Shown here one piece after another: positions 15,392-24,911 of a DNA stretch of 64,000 nt. Location of the stretch: assembly GCA_910580105.1 (NCBI GenBank), contig CAJTWN010000003.1, positions 62,001 through 126,000 of the forward strand, given 5' to 3'. Each line of letters opens with the position of its first letter. The first letter of the stretch is position 1. The notes under the pieces are model-generated. The model saw nothing but the letters and a program-made list of their open reading frames with translations. It ran no database searches and was not told the DNA's origin. This stretch comes from an uncultured Clostridia bacterium. Lineage in GTDB: Bacteria; Bacillota; Clostridia; Monoglobales; Monoglobaceae. The position numbers and the translations under genes are program-made.

Positions 15392-18300
15392 ATGTTAAAG
15401 AAAACTGTTTCCTTTTTGATAGCATTTGCCATGCTGTCTGGTATCGGAAGCGTTTCTGTCTTTGCAGCTGATGAAGCCGCCGGGACAAAAGCGCCTGCCG
15501 CTACGGAAACCACAGCGGCTGCAGAATCTACTGCATCAACCGCCGCACCTAAGGCAACTGCAACAAACGCCAAGACGGAAGACGAGGCCTCTGTATATTT
15601 AGAGGACAATACCCTTCCCGTTTCCGGCGACCAGGACACCACGAATATCGCAGCGCCTGTGAATGATACAACCAATCAGGCAACCCAAAATAACAACGTA
15701 AACCAAAACAACAACAATTCTGCCTCTATGGATACAACGGACGAAGGCACAGGCAACACCGTAGATAACAGCACAGGTGTTCAGCTCAACCGTTCCGCAG
15801 ACCAAAACCTTGCAAACCAGGACGGCACAATCATGCCAAACGCAGGCACACGCCGGATTGACGGCACAAATGCAGACGGCACCATGGATGCACGCCGGCA
15901 GGTAACCACCAACCTCACCGAAAACAGTTCAAAATACAACGGCATGGCAAGCATGCCGCTTCCGCAGGCTTCTGTTGCTTCACGCTACAGCACCTCCCGC
16001 GTAGCGCTTCCCCCGGATATTTCTGACACCAAATATGCAGAAGCTGCAGAGCTGCTCGGCGCACTGGGCATCATGGTCGGTGATGCAGAGACCGGCAACT
16101 TCCGTCCGGAAGATGCAATTATCCGAAGCGAAATGGCTAAAGTAGCCGTATATTCCATTGGACTGGAAGACATTGCAAAAAGTTCCATGGGAACCACAAA
16201 ATTCCCTGACGTACCCGCAGATCACTGGGCAACCGGTGCGATTAACGTAGCAGACCAGCAGGGAATGGTCATCGGCGATGATGTCGGAACCTTCCGCCCT
16301 GATGATCCTGTTCTTTTGCAGGAAGCTGTTGCAATCATCGTCCGTGCCCTCGGCTATGAACCCGCTGCAGAAAGCCGCGGCGGATATCCTTCCGGTTATA
16401 TGTACGTTGCTTCTTCCAATCAGCTTCTCCGCGGCATCAATGCAAATGCAGCGGACGCCGCAAAGAGAGGCGACATTGCACAGCTGGTATTCAATGCACT
16501 TACTGTAAACCTGATGGAACAGGTTGGTTTCGGCAGCGACGCATCTTATGAAGTTGTCGACAAAACCCTGCTCTATGACAAATTGAATGTAGAAAAAGCT
16601 TATGGCCAAATCGTAGGCACACCTGAAACCACCTTAAACGGAGGCAACACAACCTCTGAAGACCACATTCTTATTGGCGACAACCTGTATTTGATTGGCG
16701 ACACAGACGCCAAACTGCTTTTGGGTTATAACGTACTGTTTTATGCCCGCCTGGACAAAACAACCGATGAAAAAACACTTATCCTCGTCCGGGAACAGGC
16801 AAACAAGAACAGAACCATCAGAGCCAACGCAGATGACATCGTCGCTGTAACCGGCGGCAATGGCCAGAACGTCAACTTTGAATACTGGGAATCTGAAAAC
16901 GACAGAAACACCAAGACAGCAACCATCGATGCAAAAGCAACCTATATTTACAACGGCAAATATAAGACCGGTGTTACCACAGCTGATTTGAAACCAACTT
17001 CCGGTAACGTTACCCTTCTTGACTCTGACACCAACGGAACCTATGACATTGTTTTTGTCAACCACTTCAGAAACCTTGTTGTTGACACCATCTCGACAGT
17101 AACCGGCCGTGTAACAGACAAATACGCAAACGGCTCCCTTGTCTTTGACCCGAATGACACCACTGTTTTGTACAGCATCATCAAGGACAACAGAGAGATC
17201 GGCGTGGAAGAACTCGCTGAGTGGAATGTTCTTTCCTATACAATCAGCGATGACAAGAACCTGATCCGGGCTTATGTTTCGACCACCTCTATCACTGGTA
17301 CTGTAACTGAAATCACAAGCAAAGGTTACCGCATCGGCGACAGCAAAGAAACCTTCAAGAAAGCCGCAAGTTATCCCAATGATATTGAACTTCGTGACAA
17401 AGGTACCTTCTATCTTGACATCGAAGACAATATCGCCGCAGTAGACACAAATGCGCAGACCGGTACAGAACTCAACAAGAAATACGCATATCTTGTCGGT
17501 GCAGCAAAGGGCGACACCTTTGAAACAACCGCACAGTTCAAGATGTTCACCACAGCAGGTAAAACGGAAATTCTCGAAAGCAGCAACCGTATGCGCCTGA
17601 ACGATGATTATGGTCTCGAACCTTCTGCTGTTGTAGAAACACTGAACAGCGGCGGCAAAATGACTCCGCAGTTAATCATCTACGAAACCAATGCGGCAGG
17701 CAACATCACCGCAATTGAACTGGCAACAAAGGGCAACGGCGCACCGAACAAGGGCGACTTCACCCTGGATATTGAACAGGATGACCTCATCTACCGCAGC
17801 GCTTCGAACAAACTCGGAAATGCAGTTATCGGCGAAAATACAATTATCTTTGACATCCCGGCAGATGCAGGCGATAACACCGACCGGTATTCTGTAAGAA
17901 ACAGGGGTATGCTCTCCAACGACACCGCATACGATGCACTCATCTATGACCTTGAAGAAAACTATACCGCTTCCGTTGTTGTCATCACCTCCTCAACAGG
18001 CGTTACTGCACCGGAATCTCCGATTGTAGTCATCGACCACCTGAGCGAAACACAGGATGAAGATTATCAGTATACGGATAAACTCTATGGTTATTCCGGC
18101 GGCCAGGCTGTTGAAATTATGGCCGAAGATAAAGGCATCCTTGTAAAAGACGGCTCAACAGCGCTGACACGCGGTGATATTATCCAATATACCACCAACG
18201 CAGACGGCAAAATTGATCACATCAACGTATTGTTCAATGTAGCCAACAAGACCACAGAGTTCAGTACAGACGTAACAAATGATCTCACAACCGTTTACGG

Positions 18301-18538
18301 CCGTGTTATCAAGAAATTCAGCGACAGTGTAAACCTCTCTGTCAATGGCCAGATTTACAACTATGGAACAACAGATACAACAGTTTATCTGGTTGATACG
18401 ACAAAGGGTACGAACAACACCTCCGCTGTTCAGGTTGTTTCACCTGCCGACATCGAAATTTACGAAGAAGGCAATGAGGCACGACTCTTTGTTAAGATGT
18501 ATCAAGACAAAGTACAGGAACTTGTTATCATAAGATAA
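15392..18538 (+). CDS. Giant SLH-domain surface protein
   Basis: The 1048-residue secreted protein begins with a signal peptide (cleavage near VFAAD, residue 25). A long Ala/Thr/Asn-rich low-complexity linker follows (about 30-180), then SLH repeats (about 205-370, with GNFRPEDAIIRSEM and GTFRPDDPVLLQEA). The body (370-1048) shares a module with the proteins at 33904 and 61567: LGYNVLFY, an END-RNTKTATI stretch, then YIYNGK and a DSDTNGTYDIV loop. The gene has a strong GAGGAGG site and a terminator right after the stop. It probably forms part of the surface layer. Confidence 0.9.
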   Translation: MLKKTVSFLIAFAMLSGIGSVSVFAADEAAGTKAPAATETTAAAESTASTAAPKATATNAKTEDEASVYLEDNTLPVSGDQDTTNIAAPVNDTTNQATQNNNVNQNNNNSASMDTTDEGTGNTVDNSTGVQLNRSADQNLANQDGTIMPNAGTRRIDGTNADGTMDARRQVTTNLTENSSKYNGMASMPLPQASVASRYSTSRVALPPDISDTKYAEAAELLGALGIMVGDAETGNFRPEDAIIRSEMAKVAVYSIGLEDIAKSSMGTTKFPDVPADHWATGAINVADQQGMVIGDDVGTFRPDDPVLLQEAVAIIVRALGYEPAAESRGGYPSGYMYVASSNQLLRGINANAADAAKRGDIAQLVFNALTVNLMEQVGFGSDASYEVVDKTLLYDKLNVEKAYGQIVGTPETTLNGGNTTSEDHILIGDNLYLIGDTDAKLLLGYNVLFYARLDKTTDEKTLILVREQANKNRTIRANADDIVAVTGGNGQNVNFEYWESENDRNTKTATIDAKATYIYNGKYKTGVTTADLKPTSGNVTLLDSDTNGTYDIVFVNHFRNLVVDTISTVTGRVTDKYANGSLVFDPNDTTVLYSIIKDNREIGVEELAEWNVLSYTISDDKNLIRAYVSTTSITGTVTEITSKGYRIGDSKETFKKAASYPNDIELRDKGTFYLDIEDNIAAVDTNAQTGTELNKKYAYLVGAAKGDTFETTAQFKMFTTAGKTEILESSNRMRLNDDYGLEPSAVVETLNSGGKMTPQLIIYETNAAGNITAIELATKGNGAPNKGDFTLDIEQDDLIYRSASNKLGNAVIGENTIIFDIPADAGDNTDRYSVRNRGMLSNDTAYDALIYDLEENYTASVVVITSSTGVTAPESPIVVIDHLSETQDEDYQYTDKLYGYSGGQAVEIMAEDKGILVKDGSTALTRGDIIQYTTNADGKIDHINVLFNVANKTTEFSTDVTNDLTTVYGRVIKKFSDSVNLSVNGQIYNYGTTDTTVYLVDTTKGTNNTSAVQVVSPADIEIYEEGNEARLFVKMYQDKVQELVIIR

Positions 18539-18542
18539 CGCA

Positions 18543-18584
18543 AAAAAACCGCAGGTTCCCATTTCGGGCCTGCGGTTTTCCTCT
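18543..18584 (+). terminator. Terminator after the giant SLH gene
   Basis: AAACCGCAGG and CCTGCGGTTTT flank a short internal loop and are followed by a T-rich tract, just after the stop codon at 18538. Confidence 0.88.
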
Positions 18585-18792
18585 TCGTGTTATCAAAACA
18601 CAGCAAAAATTTCACAAAGGCGCCCTATTTCCCACGGTCAAACCATAAATCCCTTCACAAGAAATAGACTACTTTTGTGACATAAATTATACCTCTTTTG
18701 CACCGCATTGTCAACCCCTTTTTATAAGTATATTTCCTCTCCTTGTTTATAGTATAATTTATTTACATATTATGATACTGGAGGTAAGAAAA

Positions 18793-19119
18793 ATGTTTGA
18801 AGATTTAACTGTGTTAGACAAAATCGAAAATTTATTGGAAGAACGCAACTGGACACTTTATCGGCTTTCAGAACGATCCGGTATTTCGCAATCCACACTT
18901 TCCAATCTTTTCAAGAGAAATAATGCGCCAACTTTGCCGACACTTAAAGCGATTTGCGGCGCTTTTGGCGTATCCATGGCGGATTTCTTTGCAGATGGGA
19001 AGGAGGGTACAATCCTGACAGAAGACCAGGAACAGCTTTTGGCAGCTTACAACCAGCTGACCGCCGTACAAAAGGAATCATTGATTCAGTTTTTATCAAC
19101 GCTTCACAACGGATGCTGA
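18793..19119 (+). CDS. XRE-family transcriptional regulator
   Basis: The 108-residue protein has an N-terminal HTH-3 domain (residues about 8-62; NWTLYRLSERSGISQSTLSN holds the two key helices) and a C-terminal helix ending LIQFLSTL. I chose ATG 18793 (MFEDLTV) because GGAGG lies eight bases upstream. A -10-like TATAAT is at 18753-18758, with no clear -35 box. Targets are unknown. It stands alone between SLH and GH125 genes. Confidence 0.85.
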   Translation: MFEDLTVLDKIENLLEERNWTLYRLSERSGISQSTLSNLFKRNNAPTLPTLKAICGAFGVSMADFFADGKEGTILTEDQEQLLAAYNQLTAVQKESLIQFLSTLHNGC

Positions 19120-19216
19120 TTTACATGCTTTTCCGAACCAAAAAACATTGACAAGAATAGGTAGAACATGATATAAATGGTCATAGATAATTTATTAGAA
19201 AAATATTCAGAAAAGA

Positions 19217-20521
19217 GTGACCAATATCATGCAAAAATTAAACCCGGTACCAAAAGCTGTCACTGATCACGTTGATGAAATCTGTGGCAAACTTGATAAA
19301 AAACACAAAAAATTAAGTCAGCTGTTCCGCAACTGTTATCCCAACACCCTGCAAACCACCGCTGAAGTCTTAGACGATGGTTCAGTTTTTTTGCTTACCG
19401 GCGATATACCTGCCATGTGGCTTCGGGATTCGACCGCGCAGATGACCCAATATCTGCCCCTTGCAAAGACAGATAAAGAAGTTGCCGCCCTGATTGCAGG
19501 ACTGGTGCGCAAACAGATCGCCTATATTCTGATTGATCCCTATGCAAATGCTTTCAACCGGGAACCCAACGGAAAAGGGCATACAACCGATCAAACTGAC
19601 CAAAACCCCTGGGTATGGGAACGGAAATATGAGGTAGATTCTCTATGCTATCCCCTCCGCATGGCGTGGCTTTATTATGAAGCAACAGGGGACACGTCCA
19701 TTTTTGACGAAAATTTTGCAAAAGCCGCAGACACCATTCTTCGTCTCTGGACCAAAGAGCAGCGGCACGACACCATGTCTGATTATCGTTTCCGCCGGCG
19801 CGGTGACTGGAAATCAGATCTTCGGAACGAAGGAAAAGGTATGCCGACCAACTATACAGGGATGACCTGGTCCGGATTCCGCCCCAGTGATGACGCCTGT
19901 ACCTTCGGTTATCTTGTACCTTCCAATATGTTTGCCTCTGTTGTTCTTGGCTATTTGCAAACAATTTTTACGGATATACTGCCCCGGCCTGCTCTTGCAG
20001 ACCGTGCCGCAAAACTGCAGAACGAGATTGATTTTGGTATCAAAAGCTACGCAACGGTTCTCCATCCGAAATACGGCCTGATTTACGCCTGCGAAACGGA
20101 TGGTTATGGTAATTACCACCTGTTCGATGATGCCAATGTGCCCAATCTTCTGTCCGCCCCCTATCTTGGCTTTACCGATGTTTCCAATCCGGTATACCAA
20201 AACACCCGGCAGTTCATCCTGAGTGATGAAAACCCCTATTTCTACCGTGGAAAATATGCAGAGGGCATCGGAAGTCCTCACACCCCAAAAGGTTATATCT
20301 GGCACATTGCCCTTTCTATGCAGGGATTGACCGCAACCGATGAAAATGAGATGAAGAATATCCTCACCATGCTGGAACAGACCGATGGCGACACCGGTTT
20401 TATGCACGAAGGTTTCGACCCTAATGCGCCAGCAACCTTTACCCGTCCCTGGTTTGCGTGGTCCAATTCCCTTTTTGCAGAATTTTTGGAAAAAGTATTG
20501 AACGAGACCGATATTCTGTAA
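19217..20521 (+). CDS. GH125 exo-alpha-1,6-mannosidase
   Basis: The protein matches glycoside hydrolase family 125, which removes alpha-1,6-linked mannose from the non-reducing end of glycans. The 434-residue length and motifs fit: WLRDSTAQMTQYLP near residue 70, RRRGDWKSD, WSGFRPSDDACTFGYLVPSN (given as key residues) and GIGSPHTP near residue 355. No signal peptide is seen, so it probably acts inside the cell on imported oligosaccharides. Start could be the GTG at 19217 or the ATG at 19229; neither has a strong site. Confidence 0.88.
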   Translation: MTNIMQKLNPVPKAVTDHVDEICGKLDKKHKKLSQLFRNCYPNTLQTTAEVLDDGSVFLLTGDIPAMWLRDSTAQMTQYLPLAKTDKEVAALIAGLVRKQIAYILIDPYANAFNREPNGKGHTTDQTDQNPWVWERKYEVDSLCYPLRMAWLYYEATGDTSIFDENFAKAADTILRLWTKEQRHDTMSDYRFRRRGDWKSDLRNEGKGMPTNYTGMTWSGFRPSDDACTFGYLVPSNMFASVVLGYLQTIFTDILPRPALADRAAKLQNEIDFGIKSYATVLHPKYGLIYACETDGYGNYHLFDDANVPNLLSAPYLGFTDVSNPVYQNTRQFILSDENPYFYRGKYAEGIGSPHTPKGYIWHIALSMQGLTATDENEMKNILTMLEQTDGDTGFMHEGFDPNAPATFTRPWFAWSNSLFAEFLEKVLNETDIL

Positions 20522-20582
20522 ACAAAACCATCAAAATGGTTATCACTCGTTGCCCTATTGAGCCAACAATTCAACACACATA

Positions 20583-20626
20583 AAATCAATCGCCCGGATG
20601 ACAATCATCCGGGCGATTGATTTTTT
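20583..20626. terminator. Long bidirectional terminator between GH125 and topB
   Basis: A perfect 19-bp inverted repeat (20583-20601 with 20605-20623, loop CAA) is flanked by A and T runs. The T-run overlaps the topB stop codon. It serves both convergent genes. Confidence 0.92.
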
Positions 20627-22790
20627 ATTTCCTTTTCTTTTCCTGAAGGGCTTTTTCAAATGCGGCTGCAAACAAATCGTTTGTGTCCTCTTCCTTTTTT
20701 TGCTGACGGAGATATTTTTGTACGTCCCGTTTGGACGCCCCCTTCTCATTGCCCTTCATCCTCTTCCGAAAGGCCTCTTCCCGTTCACGATAACCACAGG
20801 GACAGATATAGGTTCGTTTTTCCCCCTCGCCAAACAATTCCATCACTTTATGGCAGTTCGGACAGCGCACGTTGGTCTTTAAGCTGACGCTCTTACGATA
20901 CCCGCATTCCCTGTCCTGACAGACCAGCATCTTCCCGCGTTTTCCATTGACCTCCAACAGGAATTTACCGCATTCCGGGCAGACATTTCTGGTCAAATTC
21001 TCGTGTTTATAAGTCTTATCACTATTTTTTACCGTTTTGACCAGTGCCCCCGCATATTCACGAATTTCGCCGATAAAAGCCTCCTTTTTTTCTTTTCCGG
21101 AAGCAATTGCATCCAGCCGCATTTCCCATTGCGCTGTGAGCTGCGGCTCTTTTAAATCCTCCGGAACCAGATCCACCAACTGAATCCCCTTTGCTGTCGG
21201 AACCATACTGCTGCCCTGCTTCTCCACATAAAAGGACGCATACAATTTTTCAATAATATCAGCCCGGGTTGCAGGGGTACCGAGTCCGCCGCCGATGTAT
21301 TCCCGCATCTTCCGGTCCTGAATGAACCTTCCCGGATTCTCCATTGCCGAAAGCAGAGAGGCCTCTGTATAACGGGCCGGCGGTGAAGTATAACCATTTT
21401 TCAAACTGACACCTCGGCAGATAAATTTATCATCACTTTTTAACGGCGGCATATTCTGTTCCGTTTCATCCACGTCTTCATCTGCAAGGTCATAAACTGC
21501 TTTCCAGCCCTTTGCTGTCACCTCTCTGCCGGAGGCCGCAAACACTTCCCCCTCTGCGGCAAATTCCGCCCGGGTATGCCGATACTGATATACAGGATAA
21601 AAACAGGCCAGAAATCTTCGAACCACCAAATCATATATCTTCTTTTCCTCGCTTGAAAGGTCGGGCATACGCACCCGCTCCTCGGTGGGGATAATGGCAT
21701 GATGGTCGTTCACCTTTTGACTGTTGACACAAGCCTTTGCAATCTTACGGCCTTTGGCGCGGATTTCACGGACAAAATCCCCATACTCTCCTACCATTAC
21801 GGCCTGCAGCCGCTCTTCCATGGTTGGCAGGAGATCTTCGGTCAAATACCGGGAATCTGTCCGCGGATAGGTCAGCACCTTATGCTGTTCATAAAGCCGC
21901 TGCATTATATTCAGGGTCTGTTTGGGTGAATAACCAAACCGTTTATTCGCCTCCCTCTGCAATTCCGTAAGGTCATAAAGCATTGGCGGCGGTGTCTGTT
22001 TTTCTGCCGCATGTACCGCAGTAACCATGAAGGTTTTCCCCTGTATTTTTTTCGCAATTTTTTCTGCTTCCTCCCGGTCATAAATGGCCGTACCATTCTT
22101 CCCCTTCCACATTACCGTCATCTTCCCCAAATCTGCCTTCACCGTCCAAAACTCTTTAGGAACAAATCCGCGGATTTCCTTTTCACGCGCGGTAAGCAAA
22201 GCAAGGGTTGGCGTCTGGACACGTCCGGCAGACAGCTGGGCATTGAATTTGCAGGTGAGGGCACGGGTTACATTGAACCCCACCAGCCAGTCCGCCTCTG
22301 CCCGCGCCTGGGCAGAGGCATAAAGATTGTTATATTCCCGTCCATCTTTCAGATTTGCAAATCCCTGGCGGATGGCCCGGTCTGTCTGAGAAGAAATCCA
22401 AAGCCGTTTGATAGGTTTACGGAACCCTGCTTTTTCTAAAATCCAGCGGGCGACCAATTCCCCCTCCCGGCCTGCATCTGTCGCAATCACCAGCGCGGTC
22501 ACCTCTTTACTGTGCAAAAGTTTTTTGACAGCACCATATTGTTTCGCCGTCTGGGGAATTATGGTCAATTCCATTTTTTTCGGCAGCATTGGCAGCGTAT
22601 CAAAACTCCAGGTTTTATACGCCTCTCCATATGCTTCCGGATCACACAGGGTCACCAGATGTCCCAGCGCCCATGTAACAATATATTCCTTCCCCATCAG
22701 GCAGCCGTCCCCTTTTTGTTTACAGCCCAGCACCCGGGCAATTTCCCGGCCTACCGATGGTTTTTCCGCCAATACCAATGTCTTTCCCAT
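20625..22790 (-). CDS. topB: DNA topoisomerase III
   Basis: TopB is a type IA topoisomerase that decatenates and relaxes DNA through a single-strand break. The 721-residue product has the Toprim domain with DAGREGELVARW near residue 103, and the active-site Tyr in YPRTDSRYL near residue 310. The C-terminal zinc-ribbon region has CPEC, a CQD-REC pair, CPNC and CPC. The ATG at 22790 is close to a weak site. A basic tail follows the ribbons. It lies alone, convergent to the GH125 gene. Confidence 0.95.
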   Translation of the reverse strand: MGKTLVLAEKPSVGREIARVLGCKQKGDGCLMGKEYIVTWALGHLVTLCDPEAYGEAYKTWSFDTLPMLPKKMELTIIPQTAKQYGAVKKLLHSKEVTALVIATDAGREGELVARWILEKAGFRKPIKRLWISSQTDRAIRQGFANLKDGREYNNLYASAQARAEADWLVGFNVTRALTCKFNAQLSAGRVQTPTLALLTAREKEIRGFVPKEFWTVKADLGKMTVMWKGKNGTAIYDREEAEKIAKKIQGKTFMVTAVHAAEKQTPPPMLYDLTELQREANKRFGYSPKQTLNIMQRLYEQHKVLTYPRTDSRYLTEDLLPTMEERLQAVMVGEYGDFVREIRAKGRKIAKACVNSQKVNDHHAIIPTEERVRMPDLSSEEKKIYDLVVRRFLACFYPVYQYRHTRAEFAAEGEVFAASGREVTAKGWKAVYDLADEDVDETEQNMPPLKSDDKFICRGVSLKNGYTSPPARYTEASLLSAMENPGRFIQDRKMREYIGGGLGTPATRADIIEKLYASFYVEKQGSSMVPTAKGIQLVDLVPEDLKEPQLTAQWEMRLDAIASGKEKKEAFIGEIREYAGALVKTVKNSDKTYKHENLTRNVCPECGKFLLEVNGKRGKMLVCQDRECGYRKSVSLKTNVRCPNCHKVMELFGEGEKRTYICPCGYREREEAFRKRMKGNEKGASKRDVQKYLRQQKKEEDTNDLFAAAFEKALQEKKRK

Positions 22791-22895
22791 TCTTTTTTCT
22801 CCTGTTTTCTCAGTTTTTTATAGTATAACAGAGTTTTCCGTTAAATTCAATAGAAACTCATGCTGCCGCAGACCGTTTCCCTGCAATTTTAGCGG

Positions 22896-22924
22896 TTGCA
22901 AAAAACGATAGAATATGATAAACT
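22896..22924 (+). promoter_or_regulatory. Promoter for the TagA-type glycosyltransferase gene
   Basis: TTGCAA (22896-22901) and TAAACT (22919-22924) are 17 bases apart, about 40 bases upstream of the start codon at 22963. Confidence 0.55.
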
Positions 22925-22962
22925 GTTGCATATATGATTAAACTATCTGAGGTGTTCAATTC

Positions 22963-23691
22963 ATGAGAGAAACAGTTGATATTCTGGGCGTTGCTGTGGA
23001 CAAAATTTCTGCGGGCAGCGCGCAAAAAAAAGCGGAACGCTATCTCCGCACACCGGGGCTTTCTGTGATTTTTACCCCTAACCCCGAAATCATTATGGCC
23101 GCTCACGAAGATCCGGCTTTTAAAGAAGTTTTAAATTCTGCAGATATTTGTACGCCGGACGGCATTGGAGTTGTCTATGCCTCCAAAATGATTCACAATC
23201 CGGTTCCTGAGCGGGTTCCTGGGTTTGACCTTACCTGCGGACTGCTGCAAAGCATTTCCAAAACCGGCGAAGGTGTCTTTTTGTTTGGGGCAAAACCCGG
23301 CATTGCCGAAACTGCAAAAGAAAAATTACAGGAAAAATATCCCGGCCTTGTCGTTTCCGGAACCCACGATGGTTATTTCACCGATGATGACAACACCCGG
23401 ATTATAAAAGAAATCAATGATTCGGGCGCAAAACTCCTGTTGGTCTGCCTGGGCGCTCCCAAACAGGAGAAATGGATATATGCCCACAAGGACGAACTTC
23501 AGGTACAGCTGGCCATGGGCGTTGGCGGCGCACTGGACGTATTTGCAGGCAATGTAAAACGTGCGCCCCAGTTTTTCATCAAGTGCAATCTCGAATGGTT
23601 ATATCGCTTTATTAAGCAACCCAGCCGGCTCCGGCGCTTTTCTGCGCTTCCCAAATTTATGCTTGCTGTAAAGAAATCAATAAAATCATAA
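22963..23691 (+). CDS. tagA: WecG/TagA/CpsF family glycosyltransferase
   Basis: The family (GT26) transfers a sugar, usually N-acetylmannosamine, to a lipid-linked N-acetylglucosamine at the start of wall polymer synthesis. The 242-residue protein has the typical TPNPEIIMAA segment, ADICTPDGIGVVYAS near residue 60, the FLFGAKPGIAE motif and CLGAPKQEKW near residue 160. It may act on the secondary polymer that anchors the many SLH proteins here, which is inference. The exact acceptor is unknown. An AGG-containing site precedes the ATG. Confidence 0.92.
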   Translation: MRETVDILGVAVDKISAGSAQKKAERYLRTPGLSVIFTPNPEIIMAAHEDPAFKEVLNSADICTPDGIGVVYASKMIHNPVPERVPGFDLTCGLLQSISKTGEGVFLFGAKPGIAETAKEKLQEKYPGLVVSGTHDGYFTDDDNTRIIKEINDSGAKLLLVCLGAPKQEKWIYAHKDELQVQLAMGVGGALDVFAGNVKRAPQFFIKCNLEWLYRFIKQPSRLRRFSALPKFMLAVKKSIKS

Positions 23692-23729
23692 CGAAATCCC
23701 TGACCGGCTTTTTGATTGGAGGAATTTTT

Positions 23730-24284
23730 ATGTTGTATATTTTATTGGCCGACGGCTTTGAAGAGGTGGAGGCCGTTGCACCGCTGGATGTGCTCCGGCG
23801 GGCAGAAATCGAAGTAAAAACCATAGGTGTCACCGGTTCCACTGTCACCGGTGCCCATGGCATTGAAATCACGGCAGACCTTCAGATCACCGAGTTAGAC
23901 GGCGCGATTCCGGACGGCATCATTCTTCCCGGCGGAATGCCCGGCACGCTCAACCTGCAAAAAAGTACCGAAGTACAGGCTCTTTTGCAAAAGTGTTATT
24001 CTTCCCAAAAACTGATTGCTGCCATCTGTGCTGCGCCAATGATTATTGGAGAACTGGGTATGCTCAATGGCAGGCGTGCCACCTGCTTCCCCGGTTTTGA
24101 AGACAGTCTGACCGGCGCAAATCTTTTAGACGATGGCATTGTATGCGATGGGAACTTTATCACTGCAAAGGGCGCAGGTGTTGCATTAAAGTTCGGGGCG
24201 GCAATTGTAGATTATTTTATCGACCCTGGCTCCGTACATGGCAGCCGCGGCAACCGCATCCTGTCGCAAATGCAGCTGGGATGA
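23730..24284 (+). CDS. DJ-1/PfpI family protein
   Basis: The 184-residue protein belongs to the DJ-1/YajL group. It has the Glu of ADGFEEVEAV near residue 12 and the nucleophile-elbow Cys in AAICAAPMI near residue 99. Some members are deglycases or chaperones, others uncharacterised; no specific activity can be assigned. The start ATG 23730 follows GGAGG by seven bases. Its stop overlaps the start of the next gene (ATGA), implying co-expression. Confidence 0.87.
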   Translation: MLYILLADGFEEVEAVAPLDVLRRAEIEVKTIGVTGSTVTGAHGIEITADLQITELDGAIPDGIILPGGMPGTLNLQKSTEVQALLQKCYSSQKLIAAICAAPMIIGELGMLNGRRATCFPGFEDSLTGANLLDDGIVCDGNFITAKGAGVALKFGAAIVDYFIDPGSVHGSRGNRILSQMQLG

Positions 24285-24850
24285 TGGATAAAAAACAGCT
24301 GCGTATTATTATGCGCCAGCGGCGCAGGGAAATTTATCAAAAGAACGGCAGGGAAATCAATCAGAAAATCACAGCACAGCTTCTCGCCCACCCGGTCTAT
24401 CAACGGGCAGAGAAGCTGTTTATCTACCTTTCGGTAAAAGATGAAGCAGACACCTATCCCATCATTGAAGACGCACTTTCTAAAGGCAAGCAGGTTTATG
24501 TCCCTGTATGTCTGCCCGCCACACATACGATGCAATGTGTCCGCCTGAAAAGTCTTGCCGCTCTGGTTCCCGGCAAATATCAAATTCCGGAACCTGCCTC
24601 TCCCCATCAAATAGCGGAGAAAAACTGTATCGGACTCTGTATTGTCCCCGGACTTGCCTTTGATAGAAAGGGCCACCGTCTGGGCTATGGCGGCGGCTAT
24701 TATGACCGTTTTCTGGATGGTTATACCGGCAGTTCCTTCGGCCTGTGTTATGCAGGATGTATGCAGGAACAGCTCCCGCGGGAGAACACTGACAAACGGG
24801 TGGACGGCATTTTTACAGAAACCGGATTTTTTCCCGCTTCTAAAAAATAG
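24281..24850 (+). CDS. 5-formyltetrahydrofolate cyclo-ligase
   Basis: The enzyme converts 5-formyl-THF to 5,10-methenyl-THF with ATP, returning a storage folate to one-carbon metabolism. Motifs are KDEADTYPI near residue 52, CIVPGLAFDRKGHRLGYGGGYYDRF (key residues PGLAFD and GYGGGYYDRFL) and the C-terminal DKRVDGIFTE. ATG 24281 or 24284 gives about 189 residues, the usual size. The N-terminal extension in the same frame overlaps the DJ-1 gene and is spurious. Confidence 0.92.
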   Translation: MMDKKQLRIIMRQRRREIYQKNGREINQKITAQLLAHPVYQRAEKLFIYLSVKDEADTYPIIEDALSKGKQVYVPVCLPATHTMQCVRLKSLAALVPGKYQIPEPASPHQIAEKNCIGLCIVPGLAFDRKGHRLGYGGGYYDRFLDGYTGSSFGLCYAGCMQEQLPRENTDKRVDGIFTETGFFPASKK

Positions 24851-24911
24851 AATAGAAAACTTTTCACTCTTCTGACAGTCAAAACAGAAGCAACAGAACA
24901 GGAACCTTATC

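Noticed and set aside
15370..15675. Minus-strand Ala/Val/Ser-rich ORF opposite the SLH signal and linker
   Set aside because: Composition is the mirror of the low-complexity linker; no site.
19554..19964. Minus-strand ORF opposite the GH125 gene
   Set aside because: Shadow frame without a site or domain.
24143..24280. N-terminal extension of the cyclo-ligase gene
   Set aside because: It overlaps the DJ-1 gene in another frame and is not homologous to the family.
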